Shown here one piece after another: positions 28,113-36,728 of a stretch of 52,742 bases of DNA. A program made the position numbers and the translations under genes. Each line of letters opens with the position of its first letter. Within the stretch, counting starts at the first letter, position 1. Location of the stretch: assembly GCA_019634955.1 (NCBI GenBank), contig JAHCAK010000029.1, forward strand, positions 1-52,742. The letters run 5' to 3'. This stretch comes from Burkholderiales bacterium. GTDB lineage: Bacteria > Pseudomonadota > Gammaproteobacteria > Burkholderiales > Usitatibacteraceae. A model generated the notes under the pieces. It had not been told where the DNA came from. It saw only the letters and a program-made list of their open reading frames with translations, and did no database searches.

Positions 28113-29042
28113 ATGAACACCGCCGAGCAGGAAGCCGTCCTCTTCATCGCCCTGCGCGCCGCCTTCGCGGACGGCGCGAAGGACGAGCGCGAGCGCGCGG
28201 AGATCCGCCGCATCGCGGAAGCCATGGGCGGCGGCCTGAACGTGGCCGCCGTGTACCAGGACGCGCTCCTTGGCCGGCGCAGCCTCGGCGAGGCCGCCGC
28301 CGCCCTGCCCACGCCGGAGCTGCGGCAGTACGCCTTCGAGATGGCCGTCGGCGTGTGCGATGCCGACGGCGCGCATTCCGCCGCCGAGAAGGCCTTCCTC
28401 GACGACCTGCGCGCGACGCTGGGGCTCGATGCCGCGAAAGGCGAAGCCTACGAGGCCGAGGCGGCTGCCGTGGCCGGCGCGCCGCTCGCGGCCGAGTCCG
28501 CCGTGGAGCCGCCCTATGCCGCCAAGATGACGGGGGCGGAGATGGACAAGATGGTCCTCAACTACGCGATCCTCAACGGGGCGCTGGAGCTGCTGCCGCA
28601 GAACCTCGCCTCGATGGCGATCATCCCGCTGCAGATGAAGATGGTCTACCGCATCGGGAAGGCGCACGGCTTCGAGCTGGACCGCGGGCACGTGAAGGAC
28701 TTCCTCGCGACGGTGGGCGTGGGCCTCACCTCGCAGTACCTCGAGCAGTTCGGCCGCAAGCTCGTGGGCGGGCTCCTCGGGAAGCTCGCCGGCGGGCTGG
28801 GGCGCGCGCTCGGCTCCGCCGCCACGGGCGCGGGCTTCTCCTTCGCGTCCACCTATGCGCTGGGGATGGTCGCGAAGCGCTACTACGCGGGCGGGCGCAC
28901 CCTCTCGGCGGACATGCTGCGCCAGTCCTTCGGCGACATGCTGGGCGAGGCGAAGGGGCTGCAGTCGCGCTACCTTCCGGAGATCGAGCGCCGCGCGCGC
29001 ACGCTGGACGTGGCCGAGGTGGTGCGGTCGGTGCGCGCCTGA
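28113..29042 (+). CDS. TerB-like / DUF697 (YcjF-type) protein
   Basis: A 309-residue protein of two parts. Residues about 1-115 form a TerB-like helical domain (AVLFIALRAAFADGAKDERERAEI, then CDADGAHSAAEKAFLDDL), with acidic loops that could bind metal. Residues about 140-290 match DUF697/YcjF: NYAILNGALELLPQNLASMAIIPLQMKMVYRIG, then GLTSQYLEQFGRKLVGGLLGK. The glycine-rich stretch after it may enter the membrane. YcjF-like proteins are linked to envelope stress in gamma-proteobacteria, but the biochemical role is unknown. It starts after GGGAG at 28113 and stands alone. Confidence 0.75.
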   Translation: MNTAEQEAVLFIALRAAFADGAKDERERAEIRRIAEAMGGGLNVAAVYQDALLGRRSLGEAAAALPTPELRQYAFEMAVGVCDADGAHSAAEKAFLDDLRATLGLDAAKGEAYEAEAAAVAGAPLAAESAVEPPYAAKMTGAEMDKMVLNYAILNGALELLPQNLASMAIIPLQMKMVYRIGKAHGFELDRGHVKDFLATVGVGLTSQYLEQFGRKLVGGLLGKLAGGLGRALGSAATGAGFSFASTYALGMVAKRYYAGGRTLSADMLRQSFGDMLGEAKGLQSRYLPEIERRARTLDVAEVVRSVRA

Positions 29043-29049
29043 GGGGCGC

Positions 29050-29895
29050 CTAGAGCGAGCGGATCGAGCGCGGCGGCTCCCGCGCCGGGGTGAGTTCCAG
29101 CTCCTCCGCGATGGGCCGCGCCGGGAAGTGGAAGGGCACCGGGCCGTCGGGCTGCGCGTGCAGGAACTGGCGCACGAAGGGGTCGGCGGAGTCGAGCATA
29201 TCCCGCGTCGGGCCGTGCCCGACGATGCGCCCCTCGCCCATCACGTAGAGGTAGTCGGCGAGCTTCACCGCCTCGGGCACGTCGTAGGTGACCACCACGG
29301 AGGTGCTGCCCAGCGCGTCGTTGAGCGTGCGGATGAGGTTGCAGATCACGTTGAGGGTGATCGGGTCGAGCCCGGCGAAGGGCTCGTCGTAGATGAGCAG
29401 GTCCGGGTCCAGCGCGATGGCGCGCGCGAGCGCCACGCGCCGGGCCATGCCGCCGGAGAGCTCCGTGGGGTAGAGGCGGTGCGCGCCGCGCAGCCCCACC
29501 GCGTGCAGCTTCATCTTCACCAGGTCCGAGATCACCGGCTCGGGCAGCGTCGTGTGCTCGCGCATCGGGAAGGCGATGTTCTCGAAGACGGTGAGGTCGC
29601 TGAAGAGCCCGCCCTTCTGGAACATCATCCCGACCTGCCGCCGCAGCCGGTAGAGGCCCTCGTGGTCGAGGGCGTGGACGTCGTGCCCGCACACCTTCAC
29701 CGTGCCGCCGGCCGGCCGCAGCGCCCCGCCGATCAGCTGCAGGAGCGTGGTCTTGCCGCAGCCGCTCGCGCCGAGGATCGCGACCACCTTCCCCCTCGGG
29801 ATGTCGAGGTCGAGCCCGTCGATCAGCCGCCGCTTGCCGTAGGCGAAGCGAAGGTCGCGGATCTCGATCAGGTTCTCGCAGGCGGCGGAGAGCAT
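29050..29895 (-). CDS. mlaF: MlaF-like ABC ATPase, orphan
   Basis: ATP-binding protein of the MCE/Mla phospholipid transport family, 281 residues. Walker A is GASGCGKTT, the signature LSGGMARRVALARAIALDP, and Walker B LLIYDEPFAGLDP; the GGMARR form is characteristic of MlaF. Unlike most ABC proteins, the switch histidine is tyrosine (VVVTYDVPE). A C-terminal extension carries FVRQFLHAQPDGPVPFHF, which is standard for betaproteobacterial MlaF. No MlaE, MlaD or MlaB gene is adjacent in this window, so its partner is elsewhere. It is divergent from the NYN gene, with 40 bases between. Confidence 0.82.
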   Translation of the reverse strand: MLSAACENLIEIRDLRFAYGKRRLIDGLDLDIPRGKVVAILGASGCGKTTLLQLIGGALRPAGGTVKVCGHDVHALDHEGLYRLRRQVGMMFQKGGLFSDLTVFENIAFPMREHTTLPEPVISDLVKMKLHAVGLRGAHRLYPTELSGGMARRVALARAIALDPDLLIYDEPFAGLDPITLNVICNLIRTLNDALGSTSVVVTYDVPEAVKLADYLYVMGEGRIVGHGPTRDMLDSADPFVRQFLHAQPDGPVPFHFPARPIAEELELTPAREPPRSIRSL

Positions 29896-29935
29896 GCCGG
29901 CATTGTAAGCTAGGGGACTTACTCCGGAGATCATC

Positions 29936-30772
29936 ATGGCGGAAATCCGCAACCTCGCCGTCTTCTGCGACTTCGAGAACGTCGCGCTCGGCGTGCGCGA
30001 GGCGAAGTACGACCGTTTCGACATCAGCAAGGTGCTCGAGCGCCTGCTGGTGAAGGGCAGCATCGTGGTGAAGAAGGCCTACTGCGACTGGGAGCGCTAC
30101 AAGGAGTTCAAGGCGCCCATGCACCAGGCCTCCTTCGAGCTGATCGAGATCCCGCACGTGCGCATGTCGGGCAAGAACTCCGCCGACATCCGCATGGTGG
30201 TCGACGCCCTCGACCTCTGCTACACCAAGAGCCACGTGGACACCTTCGTGATCGTCTCGGGCGATTCCGATTTCTCCCCGCTCGTCTCGAAGCTGCGCGA
30301 GAACGCGAAGACCGTGATCGGCGTCGGCGTGAAGAAGAGCACCTCCGACCTGCTCATCGCCAATTGCGACGAGTTCATCTACTACGACGACCTCGTGCGC
30401 GAGTCGCCGAAGCGCCAGGCGGCGAAGAAGGCGGAGGGCAAGCCCGCGGCCAAGGCGTCGGACAAGGACAAGGAGAAGGACCGGGAGCGCGAGGGCGCCG
30501 GCGGCGCCGGCAAGCGCCAGGAAGCCTACGACCTCGTCCTCGAGACGATCGACGACCTCGTGGACGAGCGCGGCCTCGAGGAGACGCTCTGGGGCTCGAT
30601 GGTGAAGCAGGCCATCAAGCGCCGGAAGCCCGGCTTCAGCGAGAGCTACTACGGCTACCGGTCGTTCAACCAGCTGCTCGAGGAGCTGGAAGAGCGCGGG
30701 CTGCTGGAGCTCGAGCGCGACGACAAGAGCGGCGGCTACACCATCCGCTCGGTCGCGCCCGACGAGGACTGA
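29936..30772 (+). CDS. NYN-domain nuclease-like protein with LOTUS-like C-terminus
   Basis: A 278-residue cytoplasmic protein. The NYN domain (residues 1-150; LabA/DUF88 group) shows the acidic residues of the PIN-like site: AVFCDFENVALG, SADIRMVVDALDL and IVSGDSDFSPLV. A charged linker rich in lysine, aspartate and glutamate (about 158-190) leads to an OST-HTH/LOTUS-like winged-helix domain (TLWGSMVKQAIKRRKPGF, then SFNQLLEELEERGL). NYN-LOTUS proteins are thought to bind and cut RNA (family inference). Its TGA directly abuts the stop of the BNR gene with no base between. Confidence 0.88.
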   Translation: MAEIRNLAVFCDFENVALGVREAKYDRFDISKVLERLLVKGSIVVKKAYCDWERYKEFKAPMHQASFELIEIPHVRMSGKNSADIRMVVDALDLCYTKSHVDTFVIVSGDSDFSPLVSKLRENAKTVIGVGVKKSTSDLLIANCDEFIYYDDLVRESPKRQAAKKAEGKPAAKASDKDKEKDREREGAGGAGKRQEAYDLVLETIDDLVDERGLEETLWGSMVKQAIKRRKPGFSESYYGYRSFNQLLEELEERGLLELERDDKSGGYTIRSVAPDED

Positions 30773-32698
30773 TCAGGGCGGCGGCGTCCGTCCCCGCGCC
30801 GCGAGCACGCGCCCGATGGCCGCGTCGACGCGCGCGGCCCATGCGGCATCCACGGTGTAGGCGGGCGCCACCGGCGCCGCCTTCGCCTGCTGCGCACCCG
30901 CGCCCGCCCCCGCCCGCGCGAAGAACACGTCGTTGCGGTTGGCGGCGTCCCCGGTCGTGCGCACGTAAAGGGACAGGAACTCGCCGCCCGCGCCCGCGAG
31001 CCCCATGTAGTCGCCGAGGAAGAGCCCGTTCGCGTTGGGCGCGGTGGCGAGGTCGAAGGGGCCCGCGAGCCGCGACTCCGCCCACGCGACGCCGTCCGCG
31101 GAGCGCGCGAGCCAGTAGCCCGTGGGCAGGGTGGCGAGGTCGGGCGTGTTGTCGCGCAGGTCGTAGTAGGTGATGCCGACGGTGCCGCCGGCCAGCACGT
31201 GCACCGCCGGCGTGAAGGCCGCCACCGTGGGCTCGCCGTTCACGCGCACGGGCGCCGACCAGGTCCGCCCGCCGTCGGCGGAGCGCGAGTAGAGGATGGC
31301 GTCATGGGCGCCGGCGCTGAAGCGAGAGTCCTGCCACGCGACGTGCACGGTGCCGCCGGGCCCCGCGGCGGCGGCGGGAATGATGGCCCCGTCGCGGATG
31401 CCGGCGCCCGTGTCGGGGTCGCGCGCGCCCACCGCGAGGTGGTCGGCGATGCGCACGGGCGCGGACCAGGTCGCGCCGCGGTCCTCGGAGCGGATCGCGA
31501 TCACCGAGCCGGTGCGCGGGCCGGGGCCGGAGATGCCGTCCAGGCGCAGCGCCACGTTCACGAGCGTGCCCGGGGACGGCACGACGATCACGTTGCCGAT
31601 CGTCTGGCTGGTGGCGCCCGGGTCGAAGATGGCGCGCGCCGGCTCCCAGCTCGCGCCGCCGTCGGTGGTGCGGGCGAGCGTGGCCGGGCCGCCGGCGCCG
31701 CTTTGCAGCCGGTCCCACACGGCGTAGGCGTAGCGGGCGTCGTGGGGATCGGCCGTGATGGCGTTCTTGTCGTTGAAGAACGGCGTGGTGTCGGTGATGA
31801 CGGGCACGGCCGCGCCCCAGGCGAGGCCGCCGTCGGTGGAGCGCGAGACGAGCATCGCGTTCACCGAGCCGGCCGTGAACGAGCCGCCGGTCGTCGAAAG
31901 AGACATCGCCCACACGGTGCCGTCGGGGCCGATCGACACCCACGGGTCGGTGGCGCGGTCGAAGTCGCCGCCGTTGGCCGGCGTGCCGCCGCCGCAGCGC
32001 GAGAAGGCCATCGGCCGCGTGGACCAGGTGAGGCCGCCATCGCGCGAGACGGCCGAGACCAGCCCGCGCGCCGAGCCGTTGGACCAGCGGTCCTGCTGCC
32101 ACATCGCGACGAGGTGCGCGGGGTCGGCCGGGCTCACGGCGAGGCTGGGCTCCACCTCGGCGTTGATGAATGCCGTGCCCGTGCCGGCGCCGCAGGTGGC
32201 GGAGAACGGCGACGGCCCGGACACGAGCTTCGCGGGCGGAGCCTCGTCGGTGCAGGCGAGGCCCGTGAGCGGCCCCACGAGCCGCGTGAGCTGCAGCGTC
32301 ACGCCGGGCATCGCGTCGTGGCGCAGGCGCAGGCGGTCGCAGGCGACGAACTCGAGCGTGGCCGTGCCCGCCGGGGTGGTCGCGAGGTCGGTGGCGCGAT
32401 ACGGCGCGCCGAAGCGCGGCCCCGACCCCGTGACGAGGGGAATCGCGATCGAGGTGGCGCCGGGCGCGTAGTCCGCGCTGCCCACGCGCCAGGTGGCGAT
32501 GCCGTCCGCGGTGTAGGTGAAGTAGGCGAGCCAGGCCACGTGGCGCGCGCCCACGGACTCGAAGGCGATGAACTGGCCCTCGCCGGCGCGGGAGGCGTCC
32601 CACCACGAGCCCGACATGCGGCCCGAGAAGGTCTGCGCGAGCGCCGGAAAGGAAGCGGCGAGGAGGAGGAGGGCGAGGCTGGCGAGTCGCGCGATCAT
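30773..32698 (-). CDS. Secreted BNR-repeat (sialidase-like) protein
   Basis: A 641-residue secreted protein with a Sec signal (LASLALLLLAASFPALAQ). Residues about 22-150 form an unnamed domain with GSWWDASRAGEGQFIAFE and a FTYTADGIATWRVG strand. The rest is a beta-propeller with at least five Asp-box repeats: SRDGGLTWS, STDGGLAWG, TTDGGASWE, SEDRGATWS and SADGGRTWS. The catalytic arginine triad and tyrosine of true sialidases were not identified, so 'exo-alpha-sialidase' should be taken as a fold call. It converges with the NYN gene without a gap and stands alone. Confidence 0.82.
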   Translation of the reverse strand: MIARLASLALLLLAASFPALAQTFSGRMSGSWWDASRAGEGQFIAFESVGARHVAWLAYFTYTADGIATWRVGSADYAPGATSIAIPLVTGSGPRFGAPYRATDLATTPAGTATLEFVACDRLRLRHDAMPGVTLQLTRLVGPLTGLACTDEAPPAKLVSGPSPFSATCGAGTGTAFINAEVEPSLAVSPADPAHLVAMWQQDRWSNGSARGLVSAVSRDGGLTWSTRPMAFSRCGGGTPANGGDFDRATDPWVSIGPDGTVWAMSLSTTGGSFTAGSVNAMLVSRSTDGGLAWGAAVPVITDTTPFFNDKNAITADPHDARYAYAVWDRLQSGAGGPATLARTTDGGASWEPARAIFDPGATSQTIGNVIVVPSPGTLVNVALRLDGISGPGPRTGSVIAIRSEDRGATWSAPVRIADHLAVGARDPDTGAGIRDGAIIPAAAAGPGGTVHVAWQDSRFSAGAHDAILYSRSADGGRTWSAPVRVNGEPTVAAFTPAVHVLAGGTVGITYYDLRDNTPDLATLPTGYWLARSADGVAWAESRLAGPFDLATAPNANGLFLGDYMGLAGAGGEFLSLYVRTTGDAANRNDVFFARAGAGAGAQQAKAAPVAPAYTVDAAWAARVDAAIGRVLAARGRTPPP

Positions 32699-32867
32699 GC
32701 GTTCTCCGGGGCGGCAACGGGCCGCGCCCGCGCAGTCTACGACGCGAGCGCGCCCGCGCCGTGTCGCAGAGTGTTACGGGAACGGCCGGCGTGGCGGGCT
32801 CCGGCGTAGAATTCCGTATTCACAAGAAACCACGGCGCACGCCAAACGAAACAAGGGAGAACGAAGC

Positions 32868-34112
32868 ATGGGTCTCGTCGACCGAGTCAAGAACATCCTG
32901 CTCACGCCGAAGACGGAGTGGCCCGTCATCGCGGGCGAAACGTCGTCCACCGGGGACCTGATGGGCGGCTACGTCGCGCCGCTCGCGGGCATCTCCGTGC
33001 TCTGCGGCTTCATCGGCACGTCCATCGTCGGCACGAGCCTGCCTTTCATGGGCACCGTGCGCACGCCCATCCTCGCCGGCATCGGCGTCGCGGTGTTCTC
33101 GTTCGCGATGGCCTTCGTCGGCATCTTCATCCTGTCGCTCATCATCAACGCGCTGGCGCCCACCTTCGGCGGCGAGAAGAACCCGGCGCAGGCGATGAAG
33201 GTGGCGGTGTACTCCTACACGCCGGCGTGGATCGCGGGGGTGCTGGGCATCATCCCGGCGCTCGGGCTCATCGGCGTGCTCATCTCGCTCTACGGGCTCT
33301 ATCTCCTCTACCTCGGCCTGCCGCGGCTCATGAAGAACCCGGAGGAGAAATCGATCGGCTACACGGCGGTCGTGGTGGTCTGCGCCATCGTGATCGGCTT
33401 CGTGATCTCGCTGCTCGCGGGCGGGGTCATGATGCTCACGGGCGGCGCCGGCATGATGGCCGGCGTGGCCGGGACGGGCGGGGCGCCCGTCGTCTTCGAC
33501 AAGGACTCGCCGATGGGCAAGCTGGACGACTTCGGCAAGAAGATGGAGGAGGTCGGCAAGAAGATGGAAGCCGCGCAGAAGAGCGGCGACCCCAACAAGC
33601 AGATGGCTGCGGCGATGGAGGGCCTGGGCGCCGTGCTGGGCGGCGGCAAGCGCTTCGAGCCCGTGGCGATCGACGTGCTGAAGCCCTTCGTGCCCGAGAA
33701 GTTCGCGGGGCTCCCGCGCACCAGCCAGAGCGCGGAGAAGGGCGGCATGGCCGGGCTCACGATGTCCAAGGCCGAGGCGCGCTACGGCGACGGCTCCGGG
33801 AAGGAAGTCGAGCTCGAGGTCACGGACACCGGCGGCGCGGGCGGCCTCATGGGCATGGCCGGCTGGATGAACGTGCAGGGCGAGCGCGAGGACGGCTCGC
33901 GCATCGAGCGCACGAAGCGCGAGGGCACCCGCATGGTCCACGAGGAGATCTCGAAGTCCGGCGGCGACAACGAGTACACGCTCGTGCTGGGCGACCGCTT
34001 CATCGTCTCGGCGCGGGGCCAGGGCGTCGGCATCGACGCGCTGCGCTCGGCGGTCGGCTCCCTCGACCTCGGGAAGCTCGAGTCGATGAAGGACGTGGGC
34101 GCGCTGAAGTAG
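32868..34112 (+). CDS. Yip1-family membrane protein with soluble C-terminal domain
   Basis: A 414-residue protein. The start MGLVDRVKNILLTPKTEWPVIAGE is the usual opening of bacterial Yip1/DUF1282 proteins, followed by five membrane segments to about residue 195. A coiled stretch rich in lysine and methionine (FGKKMEEVGKKMEAAQKSG) separates these from a soluble, mostly beta domain of about 170 residues that I do not recognise. The ribosome-binding site is an imperfect AAGGGAG at some distance. Its TAG stop is immediately followed by a palindromic repeat that fills the gap to the converging nitrilase gene. Confidence 0.78.
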   Translation: MGLVDRVKNILLTPKTEWPVIAGETSSTGDLMGGYVAPLAGISVLCGFIGTSIVGTSLPFMGTVRTPILAGIGVAVFSFAMAFVGIFILSLIINALAPTFGGEKNPAQAMKVAVYSYTPAWIAGVLGIIPALGLIGVLISLYGLYLLYLGLPRLMKNPEEKSIGYTAVVVVCAIVIGFVISLLAGGVMMLTGGAGMMAGVAGTGGAPVVFDKDSPMGKLDDFGKKMEEVGKKMEAAQKSGDPNKQMAAAMEGLGAVLGGGKRFEPVAIDVLKPFVPEKFAGLPRTSQSAEKGGMAGLTMSKAEARYGDGSGKEVELEVTDTGGAGGLMGMAGWMNVQGEREDGSRIERTKREGTRMVHEEISKSGGDNEYTLVLGDRFIVSARGQGVGIDALRSAVGSLDLGKLESMKDVGALK

Positions 34113-34175
34113 GGGGACTGTCCCCGATCTTGGGGACTGTCCCCGAATTCCGCGGAAGCGGGGACAGCCCCCGCT
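34113..34175. repeat. GGGGACTGTCCCC-type palindromic repeat, copy 2 (bidirectional stop)
   Basis: Two exact GGGGACTGTCCCC palindromes (34113-34125, 34132-34144) are followed by GCGGGGACAGCCCCCGC (34158-34174). They occupy the whole space between two converging stop codons. Strong hairpins on both strands fit a bidirectional terminator, although there is no U-tract. Confidence 0.75.
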
Positions 34176-35043
34176 ACGCCGCCACGACCCGCACCGGGTC
34201 GTCGTAGAGCTCGCGGCGCTTGTCGTGCAGCGGGATCGTGGTGCCGTTGATGCGGTTGTGGCCCAGCAGGCCCAGGTCCACGTCGGCCACCACGATCTGC
34301 TCGGCGTTGGGGATGCCCTCCGCCGCGATGCCGTCGCGCGCGAACGGGAAGTCCGACGGCGCGAGGATCGCCGCCTGGCCGTAGTGCATGCGCAGCCCCG
34401 GGATGCGCAGGTTGCCCACCGTGGAGGTCATGGCCACGTAGACCTGGTTCTCGATGGCCCGCGCGTGGCAGCAGTAGCGCACGCGCAGGTACCCCTGCCG
34501 GTCGTCGGTGCAGCTGGGCACGAAGAGGATGTCGGCGCCGGCCTCGCACACCTGCCGCGCGAGCTCCGGGAACTCCACGTCGTAGCACACCAGGATCGCC
34601 ACCTTGCCGTGCGCCGTCTCGAAGAGCGAGAGCGCCTCGCCGGGCGTGGTGTCCCAGTGGTCCTTCTCCCAGCGCGTGCGGTGCAGCTTGTCCTGCTCGA
34701 GGACCTGGCCGGCGGGGTTGAAGAGGTAGGCGGTGTTGTAGAGCCGGTCGCCGCGCAGCGTGGGGTGGCTGCCGGCCACGAGGTGGTAGCCGTGCTTCTC
34801 CGCATGGTGGCGCATGAGCGCCACGAAGCGCGGCGTGAAGGCGGAGAGCTCGCGCACCGCGCGCCGCACGTCGGAAGCGTCCAGGAGCGACATGAGCTGC
34901 GTGGTGAAGATCTCCGGCAGCAGCACGAAGTGCGGGCGGTACTCCGCGGCCGCGTCCAGCACGAAGCCGACCTGGCTCTCGAAGCCCTCCCAGTCGCGGA
35001 TGTGGCGCAGGTGGTACTGCACCGCGGCGATGCGCACCCTCAC
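34174..35043 (-). CDS. Nitrilase-superfamily amidohydrolase
   Basis: Carbon-nitrogen hydrolase of 289 residues. The catalytic triad is visible: Glu in VLLPEIFTTQL, Lys in LEQDKLHRTRWE, and Cys in ILVCYDVEFPELARQ. The start is GTG 35043, overlapping the GNAT stop (GTGA). In many bacteria the GNAT and nitrilase parts are one polypeptide annotated as a bifunctional GNAT acetyltransferase/carbon-nitrogen hydrolase; here they are two genes in the same order. The amide substrate is unknown. It ends a four-gene operon that also contains a stress protein and a zinc-ribbon protein. Confidence 0.9.
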   Translation of the reverse strand: MRVRIAAVQYHLRHIRDWEGFESQVGFVLDAAAEYRPHFVLLPEIFTTQLMSLLDASDVRRAVRELSAFTPRFVALMRHHAEKHGYHLVAGSHPTLRGDRLYNTAYLFNPAGQVLEQDKLHRTRWEKDHWDTTPGEALSLFETAHGKVAILVCYDVEFPELARQVCEAGADILFVPSCTDDRQGYLRVRYCCHARAIENQVYVAMTSTVGNLRIPGLRMHYGQAAILAPSDFPFARDGIAAEGIPNAEQIVVADVDLGLLGHNRINGTTIPLHDKRRELYDDPVRVVAA

Positions 35044-35783
35044 GCCGCCGCCTTCCTCGCGAGGGCCGCCGGGCGCGGCGCCGCGTAGCGCGGGTTGAGC
35101 CACACGATGAGCGCCGCGTGGCCGCAGGAGGGCGCGTCCTCGGGCAGGTAGTTGTGGATCACGCCGCAGTAGTGGAAGCCCTGCGCGAGCTGGAAGCGCA
35201 GCACCGGGTCGGGAATGTCACCCCACACGACGCGCATCGCGTAGAGCTCGGGCGACATCACGTCCTTCACGTCGCGGTAGCCGGGCAGGCGCCCCGCGGC
35301 GATGATGCGCCGCAGGTTCAGGCGCTGGCAGAGCTGGCGCCGCGCTTGGTAGAGGGCGCGCCCGACGCCGTTGCCGCGCCGGTGGCGGTCGACCACGACC
35401 TCCGCGCCGTAGAGCGTGCGGCCGGCCGGGTCGTGGGTGCGGAAGGTGCCGTCGCCGGTGATGCCCTTCCACGTGTGGTCCACGGCGTATTCGTCCCACG
35501 CCACGACGAGCGAGGCCGAGGCGCCGATGACGCGCCCGTCCAGCTCGGCCACCATCTGGCCCTCGGGAAAGGCCGCGACCTGCGCGGCGAGCTGGGCCTC
35601 GGTCCACGGCGGGATGTCCGGGTAGGTCGCGCGCTGCAGCGCGATGATCGCGGCGAAGTCCTCGGGGCGCGTGGCGCGGATGCGCGGCGCGGAGGCGCCG
35701 GTTTGCGGCTGGCGGCGCCAGACGTCGGCGAGGGTCGCCGTCGGCGGCGGCGCGTTGCGAAGGGTCTCTTCGATCGTGTTCAT
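35040..35783 (-). CDS. GNAT-family N-acetyltransferase
   Basis: A 247-residue acetyltransferase. The domain starts at RIRATRPEDFAAIIALQRATYP. The acetyl-CoA loop is VVVDRHRRGNGVGRALYQARR, which carries the R/QxxGxG/A motif, and VWGDIPDPVLRFQLAQGFHYCGV is shared with the fused GNAT-nitrilases. A good AGGAGG precedes ATG 35783. It is coupled to the nitrilase by a 4-base overlap, so the two probably act on one substrate (inference). It follows the UspA gene by 14 bases. Confidence 0.88.
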   Translation of the reverse strand: MNTIEETLRNAPPPTATLADVWRRQPQTGASAPRIRATRPEDFAAIIALQRATYPDIPPWTEAQLAAQVAAFPEGQMVAELDGRVIGASASLVVAWDEYAVDHTWKGITGDGTFRTHDPAGRTLYGAEVVVDRHRRGNGVGRALYQARRQLCQRLNLRRIIAAGRLPGYRDVKDVMSPELYAMRVVWGDIPDPVLRFQLAQGFHYCGVIHNYLPEDAPSCGHAALIVWLNPRYAAPRPAALARKAAA

Positions 35784-35797
35784 TGCTTTCCTCCTCT

Positions 35798-36247
35798 TCA
35801 GTGGACGACGAGCACGGGCCGGCCGGCCCCGGAGACGACGCGCGCCGTCGTGCTGCCCGTGATGAGCGACATCAGGTCGCCGTAGCCGTTGGAGGCCATG
35901 ACGATCAGGTCGCAGCCCTCGGCCTCGGCGAGTTCGAGGATCGCCGCGGCCGGCTGTGCGGCGACGACCTGGCGCGGGTCGAGGGCGACGCCGGCGGCGC
36001 CGGCCACGCGGCGCGCATCGGCCAGTGCCGGGTCGCGCTCCGGCGGGATGCGATCCTCCGCGGCGTCGAGCGGCACGGGCGCGCCGATGACGCCCAGGCC
36101 CATGTAGGAGACCACGGGCACGGGCGGCGTCACGACGTGAAGGGCGATCAGGTCCGCACCCGAGAGCGTGGCGAGCCGGCTCGCGGCCTGCATCGCGTTG
36201 CGGGCGCCATCGGATCCGTCGGTGGGCACGAGGATGCGTCGGAACAT
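35798..36247 (-). CDS. Universal stress protein, UspA family
   Basis: A single-domain USP of 149 residues. It opens FRRILVPTDGSDGARNAMQAA and carries the nucleotide-binding loop in MASNGYGDLMSLITGSTTARV (G-x2-G-x9-G-S pattern approximately), so it may bind ATP. Its ribosome-binding site AAAGGAGG is strong. It lies 16 bases downstream of the zinc-ribbon gene and 14 upstream of the GNAT gene. Confidence 0.92.
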   Translation of the reverse strand: MFRRILVPTDGSDGARNAMQAASRLATLSGADLIALHVVTPPVPVVSYMGLGVIGAPVPLDAAEDRIPPERDPALADARRVAGAAGVALDPRQVVAAQPAAAILELAEAEGCDLIVMASNGYGDLMSLITGSTTARVVSGAGRPVLVVH

Positions 36248-36263
36248 GGCTGTCCTCCTTTCG

Positions 36264-36728
36264 TCACGGGGTCTTCGCGAATTCCGTCGTGGCGCAGCGC
36301 GGGCACGGGGGGATGGTGGCCGTGCGCGCGAACGGCATCGCCGCGCCGCACTGCACGCACGAAAGCGTGCCCGCGCTCGTGATCTCGCCGGTGCGGCGGT
36401 GGCGGACCGCCGGATCGTGGTCGCGCAGCAGGAAGGCCTTCAGCCGCTCGCCCAGCGGCGCGGAGAGCGCGCCCGAGGCGGTGAGCTGCTCGAGGGCCAT
36501 CTGCGCGGCGGCCTCGCGCGCCTCCCGCCCGCGGTCACCGCCGGCGTCGAGGTGCGCGTGGAAGCGCTCGGCGAGGCGGTCGTAGAGAGCCTCCTGGCGG
36601 ATGCGCACGATGGCAGCGGCCGCGCGGATGCGGTCGAGCATGCGCGCGTCCACGTCGCCGCGCGGCGCACGGGACTTGCCGTTGCCCGCATGGGCCGGCG
36701 GGGTGCGGGGGGAGTCGGTCTGCTTCAT
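36264..36728 (-). CDS. Zinc-ribbon protein (DUF1451-like)
   Basis: A 154-residue protein, helical over the first 110 residues, then a C-terminal zinc ribbon: GTLSCVQCGAAMPF followed by PPCPRCATTEF, giving two CxxC pairs. The order helix-rich body, then ribbon with 'iPpCp.C' is that of the DUF1451/YjjA-like zinc ribbon proteins, whose function is unknown. It has AGGA upstream of ATG 36728 and is the first gene of the operon. No promoter could be fixed ahead of it. Confidence 0.75.
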   Translation of the reverse strand: MKQTDSPRTPPAHAGNGKSRAPRGDVDARMLDRIRAAAAIVRIRQEALYDRLAERFHAHLDAGGDRGREAREAAAQMALEQLTASGALSAPLGERLKAFLLRDHDPAVRHRRTGEITSAGTLSCVQCGAAMPFARTATIPPCPRCATTEFAKTP

